From Algoriphagus chordae (GTDB taxonomy: Bacteria; Bacteroidota; Bacteroidia; Cytophagales; Cyclobacteriaceae): 64,000 nucleotides of DNA. Shown piece after piece: positions 56,646 to 64,000 of the stretch. The notes beneath the pieces are model-generated. The model was not told where the DNA came from. It saw only the letters and a list, made by a program, of their open reading frames with translations, and did no database searches. The position numbers and the translations under genes were made by a program. The DNA lies in NCBI RefSeq assembly GCF_003254055.1, contig NZ_QKZT01000002.1, positions 310,001 through 374,000 on the forward strand, read 5' to 3'. The number at the start of each line of letters is the position of its first letter. Positions within the stretch are counted from its first letter, which is position 1.

Positions 56646-56677
56646 TAAAAAGGGAGAAGATATGCCTATCCTCTCCC
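56646..56677 (-). terminator. Intrinsic terminator after GH3 gene
   Basis: GGGAGA (56652-56657) pairs with TCTCCC (56672-56677), extended inwards by GATA/TATC; on the minus strand the stem is followed by TTTTTAATTAT. It lies 41 bases beyond the GH3 stop at 56718. Confidence 0.8.
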
Positions 56678-56717
56678 AATTGAGCTACACAACTTAAACC
56701 CACTCCGAAAAGTTGTT

Positions 56718-58886
56718 TTATAATACGCTCAATTTTATAGTCTTCAAATCTTTTTCGAGACTGGAGGCTCCCACAGAAATAGTGAAATCGCCAGGCTCAA
56801 CCACCTTTTCCATTTTCTGATTATATAGTGAGAGATTATCGGGGTTTAATTCAAAAACCACTGTTTTCGTCTCTCCTGGAGCAAGTGTCACCCGTTCAAA
56901 TCCCTTTAGTAATTTATCATAGCGCCCAACAGAGGCAAAATCATCTTTGATATACATCTGAACTACCTCATCTCCCTGAACTTTCCCTTTGTTGGTCACA
57001 TCCACGGAGACACTAGTAGTTTCATTTGATTTAATTTCCGATTTGGCCAGTTTTAGATTAGAATAATCAAACTGCGTATAGCTTAGTCCAAAACCGAAGG
57101 GAAAAAGAGGAGTTTTTTCACTGAATTTATATTCCCCTTTTCCAGAACCCACAAAGTCTGGTCTTTCCAGGTAAGTAACAGGAATCTGACCTACGGAGCG
57201 TGGAAATGAAACCGTCAATTTGCCTCCAGGATTGTAATCTCCAAACAACACATCCGCTAATGCATCACCAGATCTCATCCCTAGATACCAGCTCTCGATT
57301 ATAGCAGGCACATTTTCCGCTATATAATTAATAGTCAAAGGTCTGCCATTGACTAAGATTACCACTACAGGCTTACCTGTTTTATATATAGCTTCTACTA
57401 ACTCATTTTGTACACCAAACAAATCCAAATCATCCCGATCAATCCCCTCCCCACAGGTCTGCGTAGATCCTCCTACTGCCAATACCACGACATCAGATTT
57501 ATTTGCAGCGGCAATTGCTTCCTGAAACCCGGCCTTGGAATCGCTGGTAAGTTTAGCCCCCTCGGCATAATTGATTTGGATTTGATCACCCACTTTTTGC
57601 TTGATCCCTTCCAAAATGGATGTGTAATAAGGGGGAATTCCTGAGTACCCTCCCATCAAGGTATATTTCTTTCCCTCAGGCACTTCTTCATGCGCATTAG
57701 GCCCAATCACTGCAATTGACTTGATTTTACCCTTGTTTAAAGGCAGTAAATTATTCTCATTTTTAAGAAGTACTACTGCCTTTTTTGCAATGTCAAGAGC
57801 CAATTCCTGACTCTCTGGAGTACTGATCACAGGCTTCACCTCGTCGGTATTATCCTGATCAAACAATCCTAATTTGTATTTCATTTTCAGAATACGGGAG
57901 ACACTGGCATCTACAAACTTGACCAAATCAGGATTACTGGTTAAGGTGTCTTGCAATACATTCATAATGTACGCCGCATCTGCTGGGTTTTTCCCTATCA
58001 CCAAATCCATATCCACTCCTGTCTGTAACCCCATTACAGCTGCTTCCTCTCTGGATTTGGCTATATAATGCATGTGATGCAATCGAGAAACATCGTTGTT
58101 GTCTGACACCACAAATCCATCAAAACCCCACTCATCTCTCAGTAAATCCTGAATCAACCAAGTATTCATATGGCAAGGAACACCATTCAGATCCTGATGC
58201 CCAGGCATGATAGCTCCTACCCCTGCTAGCTTCACCGCTGCTTCAAAGGGAGGTAAATGAATTTCAAATAATCTACGCTCAGAAATATCACTAAAGCCGC
58301 CATTGATCCCTCTGCGGTTTTCCGGATAGGCTACAAAATGTTTTGCTGTAGCCATGATATGATTCTCATCGAACTGCTCTTTGCCCGTTCCTTGTAACCC
58401 CTCTATAAAAGCCACCCCCATCTTGGAAACCAAATATGGATCCTCTCCATAAGACTCTTCCACTCTCCCATATCGTCCATCACCTGTGATTACATCCAAG
58501 TTTGGTGAATAGCAATGGGTCAGATTTGCTGCTCGTGCTTCCTTAGCAATTGCAGTTGTCATAATCCTGATGGATTCTGGGTCCCAAGTAGATCCCAGTG
58601 CTATAGCTTGAGGATATACAGTCGCGCCAGGCAACCAAAGTCCGTGAAGACATTCACTGTATTGCATCATGGGAATCCCAAGGCGCTCGTTAGCTGGTGC
58701 ATCCTGAGTCAACTCCGCCACTTTTTCTTCCAAGGTCATCTGTTTCAGCAATTCGGAAACTTTTTTGTCAATTTCAGAATCAGGGTCTTCCTCTTTTTTG
58801 ACCATTGCATTTGACTGACAGCCTGCGATGAAAGCTACGAGCATGAGTATGCCAAGCAGGAAATTAATACGATGTCTTACCCACAT
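56718..58886 (-). CDS. Glycoside hydrolase family 3 lipoprotein
   Basis: 722 residues with lipobox FIAGC (Cys23). GH3 signs are MTLEEKVAELTQ, YSPNLDVITGDGRYGRVEESYGEDPYLVS, ATAKHFVAYPENRRGINGGFSDISERRLFEIHLPPF, the nucleophile segment GFDGFVVSDNNDV (Asp262), the second domain with KSIAVIGPNAHEE and a C-terminal FnIII-like domain (SVSVDVTNKGKVQGDEVVQMYI). Members are beta-glucosidases or beta-xylosidases among others; xylose release would fit an ulvan-type substrate but cannot be read from sequence. It is at the surface-facing or periplasmic side of a membrane. It lies downstream of the CBM/NH-like gene by 182 bases. Confidence 0.94.
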   Translation of the reverse strand: MWVRHRINFLLGILMLVAFIAGCQSNAMVKKEEDPDSEIDKKVSELLKQMTLEEKVAELTQDAPANERLGIPMMQYSECLHGLWLPGATVYPQAIALGSTWDPESIRIMTTAIAKEARAANLTHCYSPNLDVITGDGRYGRVEESYGEDPYLVSKMGVAFIEGLQGTGKEQFDENHIMATAKHFVAYPENRRGINGGFSDISERRLFEIHLPPFEAAVKLAGVGAIMPGHQDLNGVPCHMNTWLIQDLLRDEWGFDGFVVSDNNDVSRLHHMHYIAKSREEAAVMGLQTGVDMDLVIGKNPADAAYIMNVLQDTLTSNPDLVKFVDASVSRILKMKYKLGLFDQDNTDEVKPVISTPESQELALDIAKKAVVLLKNENNLLPLNKGKIKSIAVIGPNAHEEVPEGKKYTLMGGYSGIPPYYTSILEGIKQKVGDQIQINYAEGAKLTSDSKAGFQEAIAAANKSDVVVLAVGGSTQTCGEGIDRDDLDLFGVQNELVEAIYKTGKPVVVILVNGRPLTINYIAENVPAIIESWYLGMRSGDALADVLFGDYNPGGKLTVSFPRSVGQIPVTYLERPDFVGSGKGEYKFSEKTPLFPFGFGLSYTQFDYSNLKLAKSEIKSNETTSVSVDVTNKGKVQGDEVVQMYIKDDFASVGRYDKLLKGFERVTLAPGETKTVVFELNPDNLSLYNQKMEKVVEPGDFTISVGASSLEKDLKTIKLSVL

Positions 58887-59068
58887 ATTTGGTAAAATTT
58901 ACTGTTGAGTTTATTGTTATGAACTGTTCAAATAAAGGTCAAAAACAACTTCCTATAGTCTAAAAATAGGGTGATTTAGTCCAGAGTGAAGAAAAGACTT
59001 CAGGATAAGCTTCAATAAAAAATACTGTTAAACGACTGATTAATAAACATTAAACCTATACTGATTTA

Positions 59069-60619
59069 TCAATCAGTGATGGGATTAGCAGAAATATAGT
59101 CTAGAAGTAGTTTCCTGACATCTTCCACTTTTCCTAGCTCCAATCCTCCTGAAGTTGCTCCAGTGATCCAGTACAATACCATACCCGCATCAGAACAATC
59201 CCACTTACCCTTTTGGAATTTTACCACATCATCCACTTCAGCCATTTTGCCCAAAAGCCAGATCCATTGAACCCTTGAATCAAGATGATTCTTTGCCCAA
59301 TCCCATTGCTCCAAGTCAACCTTGAGGTATTCATTTTGATCCGGAATTCGAACCTCCTCAACTCCAAAATCAAGAATTTGAGCCCAAGTATAATAATCCC
59401 CAGCATCATCATTGGCGGAGTGATGAGTAATCACCTTTACAAACTGATGCTTCTCTGGATTGGATTCTTTCAAAGACATACCTATTATATCCGGCTCCCC
59501 AGCTTCCACTATCCACAATGGATCCTCAGCTGTAGATTCGTTTATAGCTTTAGCCAAATCACTGACTGTTTCTTCTTGCTGCCAAAGTGCATCGAAGAAA
59601 ATCAAGGAATCATATCCACCCCAACGCCGTGCTGTCACATCACAAGCTAGCTGCATCATATGATGCCGCTCCTTTTCTGCCCGATCTGAAATTCTAGGAC
59701 CTCTCACCAAATCACAACTATGGGAATAATGCACCAATCGATCTGACAATCCTGCTGCCCGTAGTAAAGCTAAACTCACGGCAGTCCCTCCGAGATCATC
59801 CGGGTCAGGGGAATTCCCATCTGCTACAACAGCAATTCTGCCCGGAGCTGGCGCAATGGCTACACCCTTGAAACGAGTATTTGCAATAGTTGAATCAGCG
59901 ATTTGACTTACTTCGCTAGAATTTTGATCGGTAGATGGAGCTGGAGTTAGAATTCCATCGGGAGTGTAATTGATGTCTTGAGTGAGTAAGAATTGGTCAA
60001 ATTCAAAACCATCCTCGCGCATACTGAATTGAATAGTATGAATACCTGTATTCTCGACATCCAAGTAAATTTGATGAGGTACTCCACAATGTTCCTCTTT
60101 GGTCCTTTGCTTACTTGCCCAAGTCCAGGCATTTTTACCCTCACACCATTGCATTCGCTGACCACTCGGTGGCCAGGAATCATCAATTCCCACATGTATG
60201 CCATTATCTTCAGTTCCTGTGGAAAAGGCTCTCACCCAAACATAATATCTTCCTGGATTTGTGAAATTTACCTCATAGCTGACAATTGCCATCTCCCCCG
60301 CTTCATTGGAGAAATTTTCTCCTTGAATCAACTCATCCTCATGGGTAACTCTGGTATCGGGTAAAATTTCCAAATATGCTTGCTTACTAGCTTCTTTTGT
60401 ATGATTTCCATCTTTATCAGGCAAAACAGCTGCTGTATTCTGCTTCGTAGTAACGTACCATTGCCGTTTTTCAGTCCTATTTTGCCTGGAAAAATTCTCA
60501 GCTTCAACCACAATATTCCCTTGTAACTCTACATTCCTTTGTGCTTTTAGGTCTGAAGCGTTAGCTGCAAGATTAATGAAAAGCAATACAGGTAAACTCC
60601 TGAATAATTTTGAAAACAT
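59069..60619 (-). CDS. Secreted CBM-like plus nucleoside-hydrolase-like fusion protein
   Basis: 516 residues. A signal peptide (about 1-26) precedes a beta-sandwich module (about 32-215) with IVVEAENFSRQNRTEKRQW, VNFTNPGRYYVWVRAFSTGTEDNGIHVGID and IHTIQFSMREDGFEFDQFLLTQD, which resembles carbohydrate-binding modules of the CBM6/GH115-C kind. The C-terminal part (about 250-510) begins GRIAVVADGNSPDPDDLGGTAVSLALLRAAGL; the D-P-D-D motif recalls nucleoside-hydrolase-like and DUF1593 folds. Two-domain secreted proteins of this type have no activity I can name. It stands between GH5 and GH3 genes, so a role on the same polysaccharide is likely. Confidence 0.65.
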   Translation of the reverse strand: MFSKLFRSLPVLLFINLAANASDLKAQRNVELQGNIVVEAENFSRQNRTEKRQWYVTTKQNTAAVLPDKDGNHTKEASKQAYLEILPDTRVTHEDELIQGENFSNEAGEMAIVSYEVNFTNPGRYYVWVRAFSTGTEDNGIHVGIDDSWPPSGQRMQWCEGKNAWTWASKQRTKEEHCGVPHQIYLDVENTGIHTIQFSMREDGFEFDQFLLTQDINYTPDGILTPAPSTDQNSSEVSQIADSTIANTRFKGVAIAPAPGRIAVVADGNSPDPDDLGGTAVSLALLRAAGLSDRLVHYSHSCDLVRGPRISDRAEKERHHMMQLACDVTARRWGGYDSLIFFDALWQQEETVSDLAKAINESTAEDPLWIVEAGEPDIIGMSLKESNPEKHQFVKVITHHSANDDAGDYYTWAQILDFGVEEVRIPDQNEYLKVDLEQWDWAKNHLDSRVQWIWLLGKMAEVDDVVKFQKGKWDCSDAGMVLYWITGATSGGLELGKVEDVRKLLLDYISANPITD

Positions 60620-60683
60620 AATAAGTTGATTGCATCAATAGCCTTATTGACTTTAGTTTAAATGAAAAAAAACGAATTCCTAT

Positions 60684-60710
60684 AAATAAGGTATAAGAAC
60701 ATACTTATTT
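60684..60710 (-). terminator. AU-rich hairpin over the end of the GH5-like gene
   Basis: AAATAAG-GTAT and ATAC-TTATTT form an imperfect stem around the GH5 stop codon (60705-60707). No T run follows, so termination is doubtful; it may protect the 3' end of the message. Confidence 0.35.
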
Positions 60711-62099
60711 CCTAATACCCGGTTCAATACGGACCGAAAGATTCACCTGATCCTCTGGCCATTGGGAAATAATCAATTGTTGTCTAGTTTCATCCCAAGT
60801 AAAATTTCTCACATCCCAATTTCCAGTTTTCTTTACTACTTCCAGTCCTACCTGTTTAATGGGATTATGTGTTAGAGCTAATTCATTTCCAAGGCGTACT
60901 GTAAACCCATCCGGATAGTGCCTGTTTGCTCCTATAAAAAATTGTGAAGAACCTTTAGAGTTATCTGTTGAAAGATTCACATCCAAAATTCGGGTTGCGA
61001 AGTCAAAGTGGAATGAATGTATTTCTCCTGCGATTTCCTGAGGATATGGTCTAGCAATAATATCAGTAATGTACTTTCTCTCCACTGTACCAACCCCCAC
61101 AGAATCGCTGAAAATGGCCCAAGTCGAAGGCCCAGCAGGAAGAAAATCCTGCATTACTCTATTTCCGGAAAACCAGGCTTTGATCGTCCCTACCCCCAAA
61201 CTGTCAAATAAATTAACAGTGTGAATGTAAAAATCCATGTACTCCCGCTGAGCCTCATCAGAAGTATCTGTGGTCAAAAAGGTAGGAAAACCCCATTCAC
61301 CAACTAGCATAGGACCGTTTTGCAACTCAGCTTCCTTCACAAATCTCAACATGGTAGGTCTAATCCATTCTTCTTTATTTTGATAAATATGAGGGGTAAA
61401 CACTACGTTTTCTCTGTCAATGGCTCTGGTGATTTCAGCATATTGATTGTGATTAATTGCATCGCCTTTGTTCATGAAAATCGCCTGACAATACATTACT
61501 TTCCCTTGGTCTATTTCAGTGTAAGCATCAATAATCTTCTGGTAGATCGGGACTAAAAAATTGTTGGTCAAATCAGCATAGGAAATATCCATTTCGTGCT
61601 TTCTGGGTTCGTTGACCAAATCATACCCGTTTACCGCATCATTGCTTTTGTACCTGTTCCAGATATTTTTCCAGGCAGCAATGTAAGTTTCCTGCTCCCC
61701 ATTTTCGTTCCTGTAGAACTTTTCCCAGTTGAACCCTTTTACTCCATACACGGTCATTTTGAAAACCGTCTTTATTCCATGTACCCGACCAAGATCGACT
61801 AAGCTGTCCAGCTTAAGTAGATATTCAGGCGATAATTTACCTCCGGGAAAGCTACTCAATTTCCCCAATTCAAGCCTGATTACCTGAAAATTGGCTCCCA
61901 TTCGTACCATTCTCAGGTAGTCATCCGAAGTATAAAAAAGCTCCCCCACGGCATCATTGGTACTCACCACAAATCCTCTGGGAATCACATGTCTACCATT
62001 ATCATCTTTGAATGGTTTATTATTTTGGGCAATTGACTGAAAGCAAATGGTCAATATTAATAGGATAATCCCATATGGAAATTTGAATTTTAAAATCAT
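60705..62099 (-). CDS. GH5-like secreted glycoside hydrolase
   Basis: 464 residues with a signal peptide (about 1-24). The fold begins KDDNGRHVIPRGFVVSTND, the general acid is in YDLVNEPR (Glu164) and the nucleophile in LVGEWGFPT (Glu268), the two glutamates of clan GH-A family 5. A beta-rich C-terminal domain (about 360-464) follows, as in endoglycosylceramidase-like GH5 enzymes. The linkage cleaved cannot be read from the sequence. It is the outermost gene of the sulfatase locus, 402 bases from the right island repeat, and its start region faces that repeat. Confidence 0.88.
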   Translation of the reverse strand: MILKFKFPYGIILLILTICFQSIAQNNKPFKDDNGRHVIPRGFVVSTNDAVGELFYTSDDYLRMVRMGANFQVIRLELGKLSSFPGGKLSPEYLLKLDSLVDLGRVHGIKTVFKMTVYGVKGFNWEKFYRNENGEQETYIAAWKNIWNRYKSNDAVNGYDLVNEPRKHEMDISYADLTNNFLVPIYQKIIDAYTEIDQGKVMYCQAIFMNKGDAINHNQYAEITRAIDRENVVFTPHIYQNKEEWIRPTMLRFVKEAELQNGPMLVGEWGFPTFLTTDTSDEAQREYMDFYIHTVNLFDSLGVGTIKAWFSGNRVMQDFLPAGPSTWAIFSDSVGVGTVERKYITDIIARPYPQEIAGEIHSFHFDFATRILDVNLSTDNSKGSSQFFIGANRHYPDGFTVRLGNELALTHNPIKQVGLEVVKKTGNWDVRNFTWDETRQQLIISQWPEDQVNLSVRIEPGIRK

Positions 62100-62360
62100 A
62101 ATTTGCTTGTAGAGCTTTATTCTTTAAAATAGATTTTGTTCGAGATATATCAGCTCATAATAATACCAGAAGAGAAGGTGGAAAACATCCAGATTGCGGG
62201 TATTAAAATCCAAAAATCAATCATTATTGGCATTATAGAGTCAATCACGTTAATAAAAAAGTTGAATGCCTTTATTTTCAAGAAATAGCCAAACAGTGAA
62301 TTTAAATCTGGGACAATTTTATTAATATGAGTTCACTCAACTGGAGAAAAAAAGTATTAA

Positions 62361-62404
62361 TGGGACAAAAAAGAAGACAAAAAGTGGGACAAATCCTGGG
62401 ACAA
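62361..62404 (+). repeat. Tandem 12-bp TGGGACA units
   Basis: TGGGACA occurs at 62361, 62385 and 62397 with a degenerate unit (GAAGACA) at 62373, all in 12-base register. A further TGGGACA lies at 62309. The same 12-base spacing occurs for the two units inside each large repeat (24942/24954 and 62555/62567). Confidence 0.7.
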
Positions 62405-62463
62405 TTTGAATTAAATGGAATCAATTTCTATCCACAACATGCATACAAGACCCTATAAAACAC

Positions 62464-62490
62464 AAAAAGTTGACCGTGAAACGATCAACT
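62464..62490 (-). terminator. Minus-strand intrinsic terminator at right repeat
   Basis: AGTTGACCG (62468-62476) pairs with CGATCAACT (62482-62490, one G-T pair); on the minus strand it is followed by TTTTTGTGTTTT. Its sequence differs from the terminator at the left repeat but its place beside the TAGCGGGAACAGCGCTA stem-loop is the same. Confidence 0.7.
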
Positions 62491-62500
62491 AATTGATTAG

Positions 62501-62892
62501 TAGCGGGAACAGCGCTACACACTAATCTTGACATTCAGAGACTTATGTAAAAACTGGGACAAAAACTGGGACAGGTTCATTTTGCTTTTACATGTTTAAG
62601 ATTATTTGAATTGAACCATTTCGAGCCTCTCAAAACATGTGTATAAATTCCGTATAGGCACTTTTTAAGTTTCTGATTTTTGAATGATCTTTATTCTTAA
62701 TGATGTAAAATCAGAAAACGAACCTATTTTAAACAGGTTCAAAACCAGAAAATGAACCTTTGAATTTCTTTCTAATTTGAAGGTATTTGAGTTGTCTCCC
62801 GATTGAAATAATTTGAATGGATTAGAACTTCAATTTAGTCTCGTACAATTCGTACGGTACGAGGGGTACGAGCCGTACGAGGTATACGAATT
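62501..62892 (+). repeat. Dispersed ~390-bp direct repeat, right copy
   Basis: Right copy of the element at 24888-25273, same orientation, about 37.6 kb apart. It begins with TAGCGGGAACAGCGCTA, shares the paired TGGGACA units and the block TCAGAAAACGAACCTATTTT, and ends with the GTACGAG 9-mers. The two copies differ by small substitutions and indels throughout. Confidence 0.85.
62841..62892 (+). repeat. GTACGAG-type 9-mer tandem repeats, right copy
   Basis: The same block as at 25222-25273 with two substitutions (GAGCCGTAC for GAGCTGTAC, and GGTATACG for GGTGTACG). Inverted AATTCGTAC and GTACGAATT-like ends (here ATACGAATT) flank the 9-mers. Confidence 0.8.
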
Positions 62893-62916
62893 TTAGGATT
62901 TTGGTTTATTAGATAT

Positions 62917-63207
62917 TCAAACACTCACTTTTTCATGCTTCCCATCCAGTTTGTGAGGATGGACAAGGACCTCAACAGGTAAGATATTTTCTATACCCAC
63001 CTGCCCATTTCCAACTTCATTTTGAGTATTATCCTCACTGTCGCTGTGTTGTGGGATTGATTGAACATTAGCAATCTGCGGTATCATCCCATCCGGATCA
63101 ATAAACCGCAATGGATTATTGAAAGCATAGTTATAAGGAGAATTCCTGCGCATCTGCTCTGCCATCGGATCCATCACAAACCAACGCCAAATAGCAGGAT
63201 CATTTCT
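62917..63207 (-). pseudogene. Remnant of an RHS-repeat core C-terminus
   Basis: The frame reads [38 protein letters not shown], the hallmark end of RHS/YD-repeat core domains, followed by ~50 residues that would be the variable tail. An in-frame stop (63208-63210) precedes it by ten codons, so the large N-terminal RHS part is missing. RHS proteins are big polymorphic toxins or surface proteins; this piece is not functional by itself. It lies 24 bases outside the right island repeat, consistent with rearrangement at that site. Confidence 0.85.
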
Positions 63208-63410
63208 TTACGCTCAGCCTCTATTATTAAGACATGGATTGTAACCCCATTATCAGCTAACCCTTCACTAAAATATTCACGAGACATTTGCTTTAATCTT
63301 TGCTCTCTCCATAATGGTATCCAATAGACGTCTTCAAAGTTAATCTACTTGGTGAAGAAATTCACTGTAATTAAAATTATATACAAGTTACTACTTCCTT
63401 TAAATTAAGT

Positions 63411-63983
63411 TTAATCCAAATATCTCGTTTTAAATAAAATTGTGTTCAACATCTGATTTTCATCAAACAAAAACATAAAATAGCTGGAGTTTTCAAAATC
63501 TTTCACAATTAATGTATCGATAGCTGTCTCGAGGTTAAATTTATCCTTAAAGATATTATAAGGAACCCCAATTTTAATTGCTCCTGAGTCTATTTTGTAC
63601 TGATCAGATTTAATTTCAGCCTCTAATAAAATAGCGTTACCCGAGGCTTTGTGAAACTTAAAAAAATCCTTTTCATTGGTGAATGAAACTATAGTGTCAT
63701 TTAAGGATTTGTTATGAATATTTGGAACTATTAGTTCTGATTTTATATCGATTTTACTTTCCACATATGAAAAACTCAACTCATTATCTAATACACTAAA
63801 CACAAAATCGTCATCATTAATAAACTTTTTCGTTTGCGAGGAATCCTGATTAAATATCTCTTTCATTGGGACTTCATTGTCATCCGACTTTTCTTGAAAA
63901 TTCTTTTCACCTTTTACATTTCCAGTTCCAGTACCACAAGAGAACACAATTAATAAATTCAAAGAGTTTAAGCCTATTTTCAT
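63411..63983 (-). CDS. Hypothetical lipoprotein
   Basis: 190 residues with a lipoprotein-type start, MKIGLNSLNLLIVFSC (Cys16), then a low-complexity Asp/Glu/Lys/Asn-rich stretch and a beta-rich body (KSELIVPNIHNKSLNDTIVSF, NAILLEAEIKSDQYKIDSGAIKIGVPYNIFKDKF). I do not recognise a family. It may be an immunity or cargo protein of the RHS locus, since small lipoproteins often sit next to RHS ends, but that is only positional. The start at 63983 is 17 bases from the window edge. Confidence 0.6.
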   Translation of the reverse strand: MKIGLNSLNLLIVFSCGTGTGNVKGEKNFQEKSDDNEVPMKEIFNQDSSQTKKFINDDDFVFSVLDNELSFSYVESKIDIKSELIVPNIHNKSLNDTIVSFTNEKDFFKFHKASGNAILLEAEIKSDQYKIDSGAIKIGVPYNIFKDKFNLETAIDTLIVKDFENSSYFMFLFDENQMLNTILFKTRYLD

Positions 63984-64000
63984 ATTTTCAATATTATTTA

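Larger units (their letters stand above)
62100..62916. other. Non-coding interval carrying the right island repeat
   Basis: 817 bases with no gene. It contains the upstream region of the GH5-like gene, a cluster of TGGGACA units (62309-62403), a minus-strand terminator (62464-62490), the right copy of the ~390-base repeat and its 9-mer block. No integrase or transposase frame could be found on either strand. Confidence 0.6.

Noticed and set aside
25605..62099. Firm annotation of the sulfatase locus as an ulvan locus
   Set aside because: The sulfatase-GH78 fusion and GH3 fit, but no ulvan lyase or recognised GH105/GH88 is present in the window, so the substrate remains inference.
24842..62892. 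An IS element or integrase gene defining the island
   Set aside because: Neither repeat copy nor the flanks contains a transposase or recombinase frame; the repeats alone do not prove mobility.
1..64000. CRISPR arrays, rRNA and tRNA genes
   Set aside because: No regularly spaced direct repeats with unique spacers and no recognisable RNA gene signatures were seen while reading; a dedicated scan was not possible.

Overview
The window is chromosomal DNA of a Bacteroidota bacterium, most likely a marine member of the Cytophagales (Cyclobacteriaceae-like; this placement is inference). The support is three SusC/SusD pairs, a FecR/ECF-sigma couple, a hybrid two-component sensor with an AraC output domain, many sulfatases, lipoproteins with short Bacteroidota-type lipoboxes, and weak or absent Shine-Dalgarno sequences. 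No tRNA, rRNA, CRISPR array or intact transposase was recognised.

Layout. (1) 1-4811 is core: the 3' end of pyrD, ftsK, lolA and a beta-propeller lipoprotein. A strongly palindromic intergenic stretch follows (4829-5027). (2) 5170-8014 holds a small VOC/SRPBCC gene pair on the minus strand and a divergent GlxA-type AraC regulator, closed by a bidirectional terminator. (3) 8189-23225 looks like one coherent phosphorus-scavenging locus. It has a secreted ENPP-like phosphodiesterase, a secreted metallophosphatase fused to a PQQ-type propeller, a SusD/SusC pair, an XRE-cupin regulator, a DUF5690 transporter, and a plus-strand operon of zinc dehydrogenase, phosphonatase-like HAD hydrolase, Tat-exported metallophosphatase and FAD oxidoreductase. 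A dyad TTTTC-N7-GAAA occurs in all three promoter regions of this locus and ties it together as a likely single regulon. (4) 23347-23541 is a nearly exact copy of the 3' end of the AraC gene at 7034-8014.

(5) 25605-62099 is a large polysaccharide utilisation locus on the minus strand. It encodes five sulfatases (one fused to a GH78-like alpha-L-rhamnosidase), GH3, a GH5-like enzyme, a Tat-exported probable alpha/alpha-toroid protein of unknown activity, a CBM-like/nucleoside-hydrolase-like fusion, two SusC/SusD pairs, an ECF sigma/FecR/STN-SusC signalling unit and a hybrid two-component regulator. The inferred substrate is a sulfated, probably rhamnose-containing algal polysaccharide (ulvan-like), although no polysaccharide lyase of a recognised family lies in the window. 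(6) This locus sits between two direct copies of a ~390-bp non-coding repeat (24888-25273 and 62501-62892). Each copy has a small stem-loop and a minus-strand terminator at its left edge and a conserved block of GTACGAG-containing 9-mers at its right edge, so the 37-kb block may be a mobile or acquired island. (7) The right end holds a broken RHS-core remnant and a small lipoprotein of unknown function.

The best candidate for a little-described system is region 3. Outer-membrane SusCD import, secreted phosphodiesterases/phosphatases and an aminophosphonate-type catabolic operon appear to share one operator, which suggests uptake and breakdown of phosphonate- or phosphate-ester-bearing macromolecules such as phosphonolipids or phosphonoglycans.
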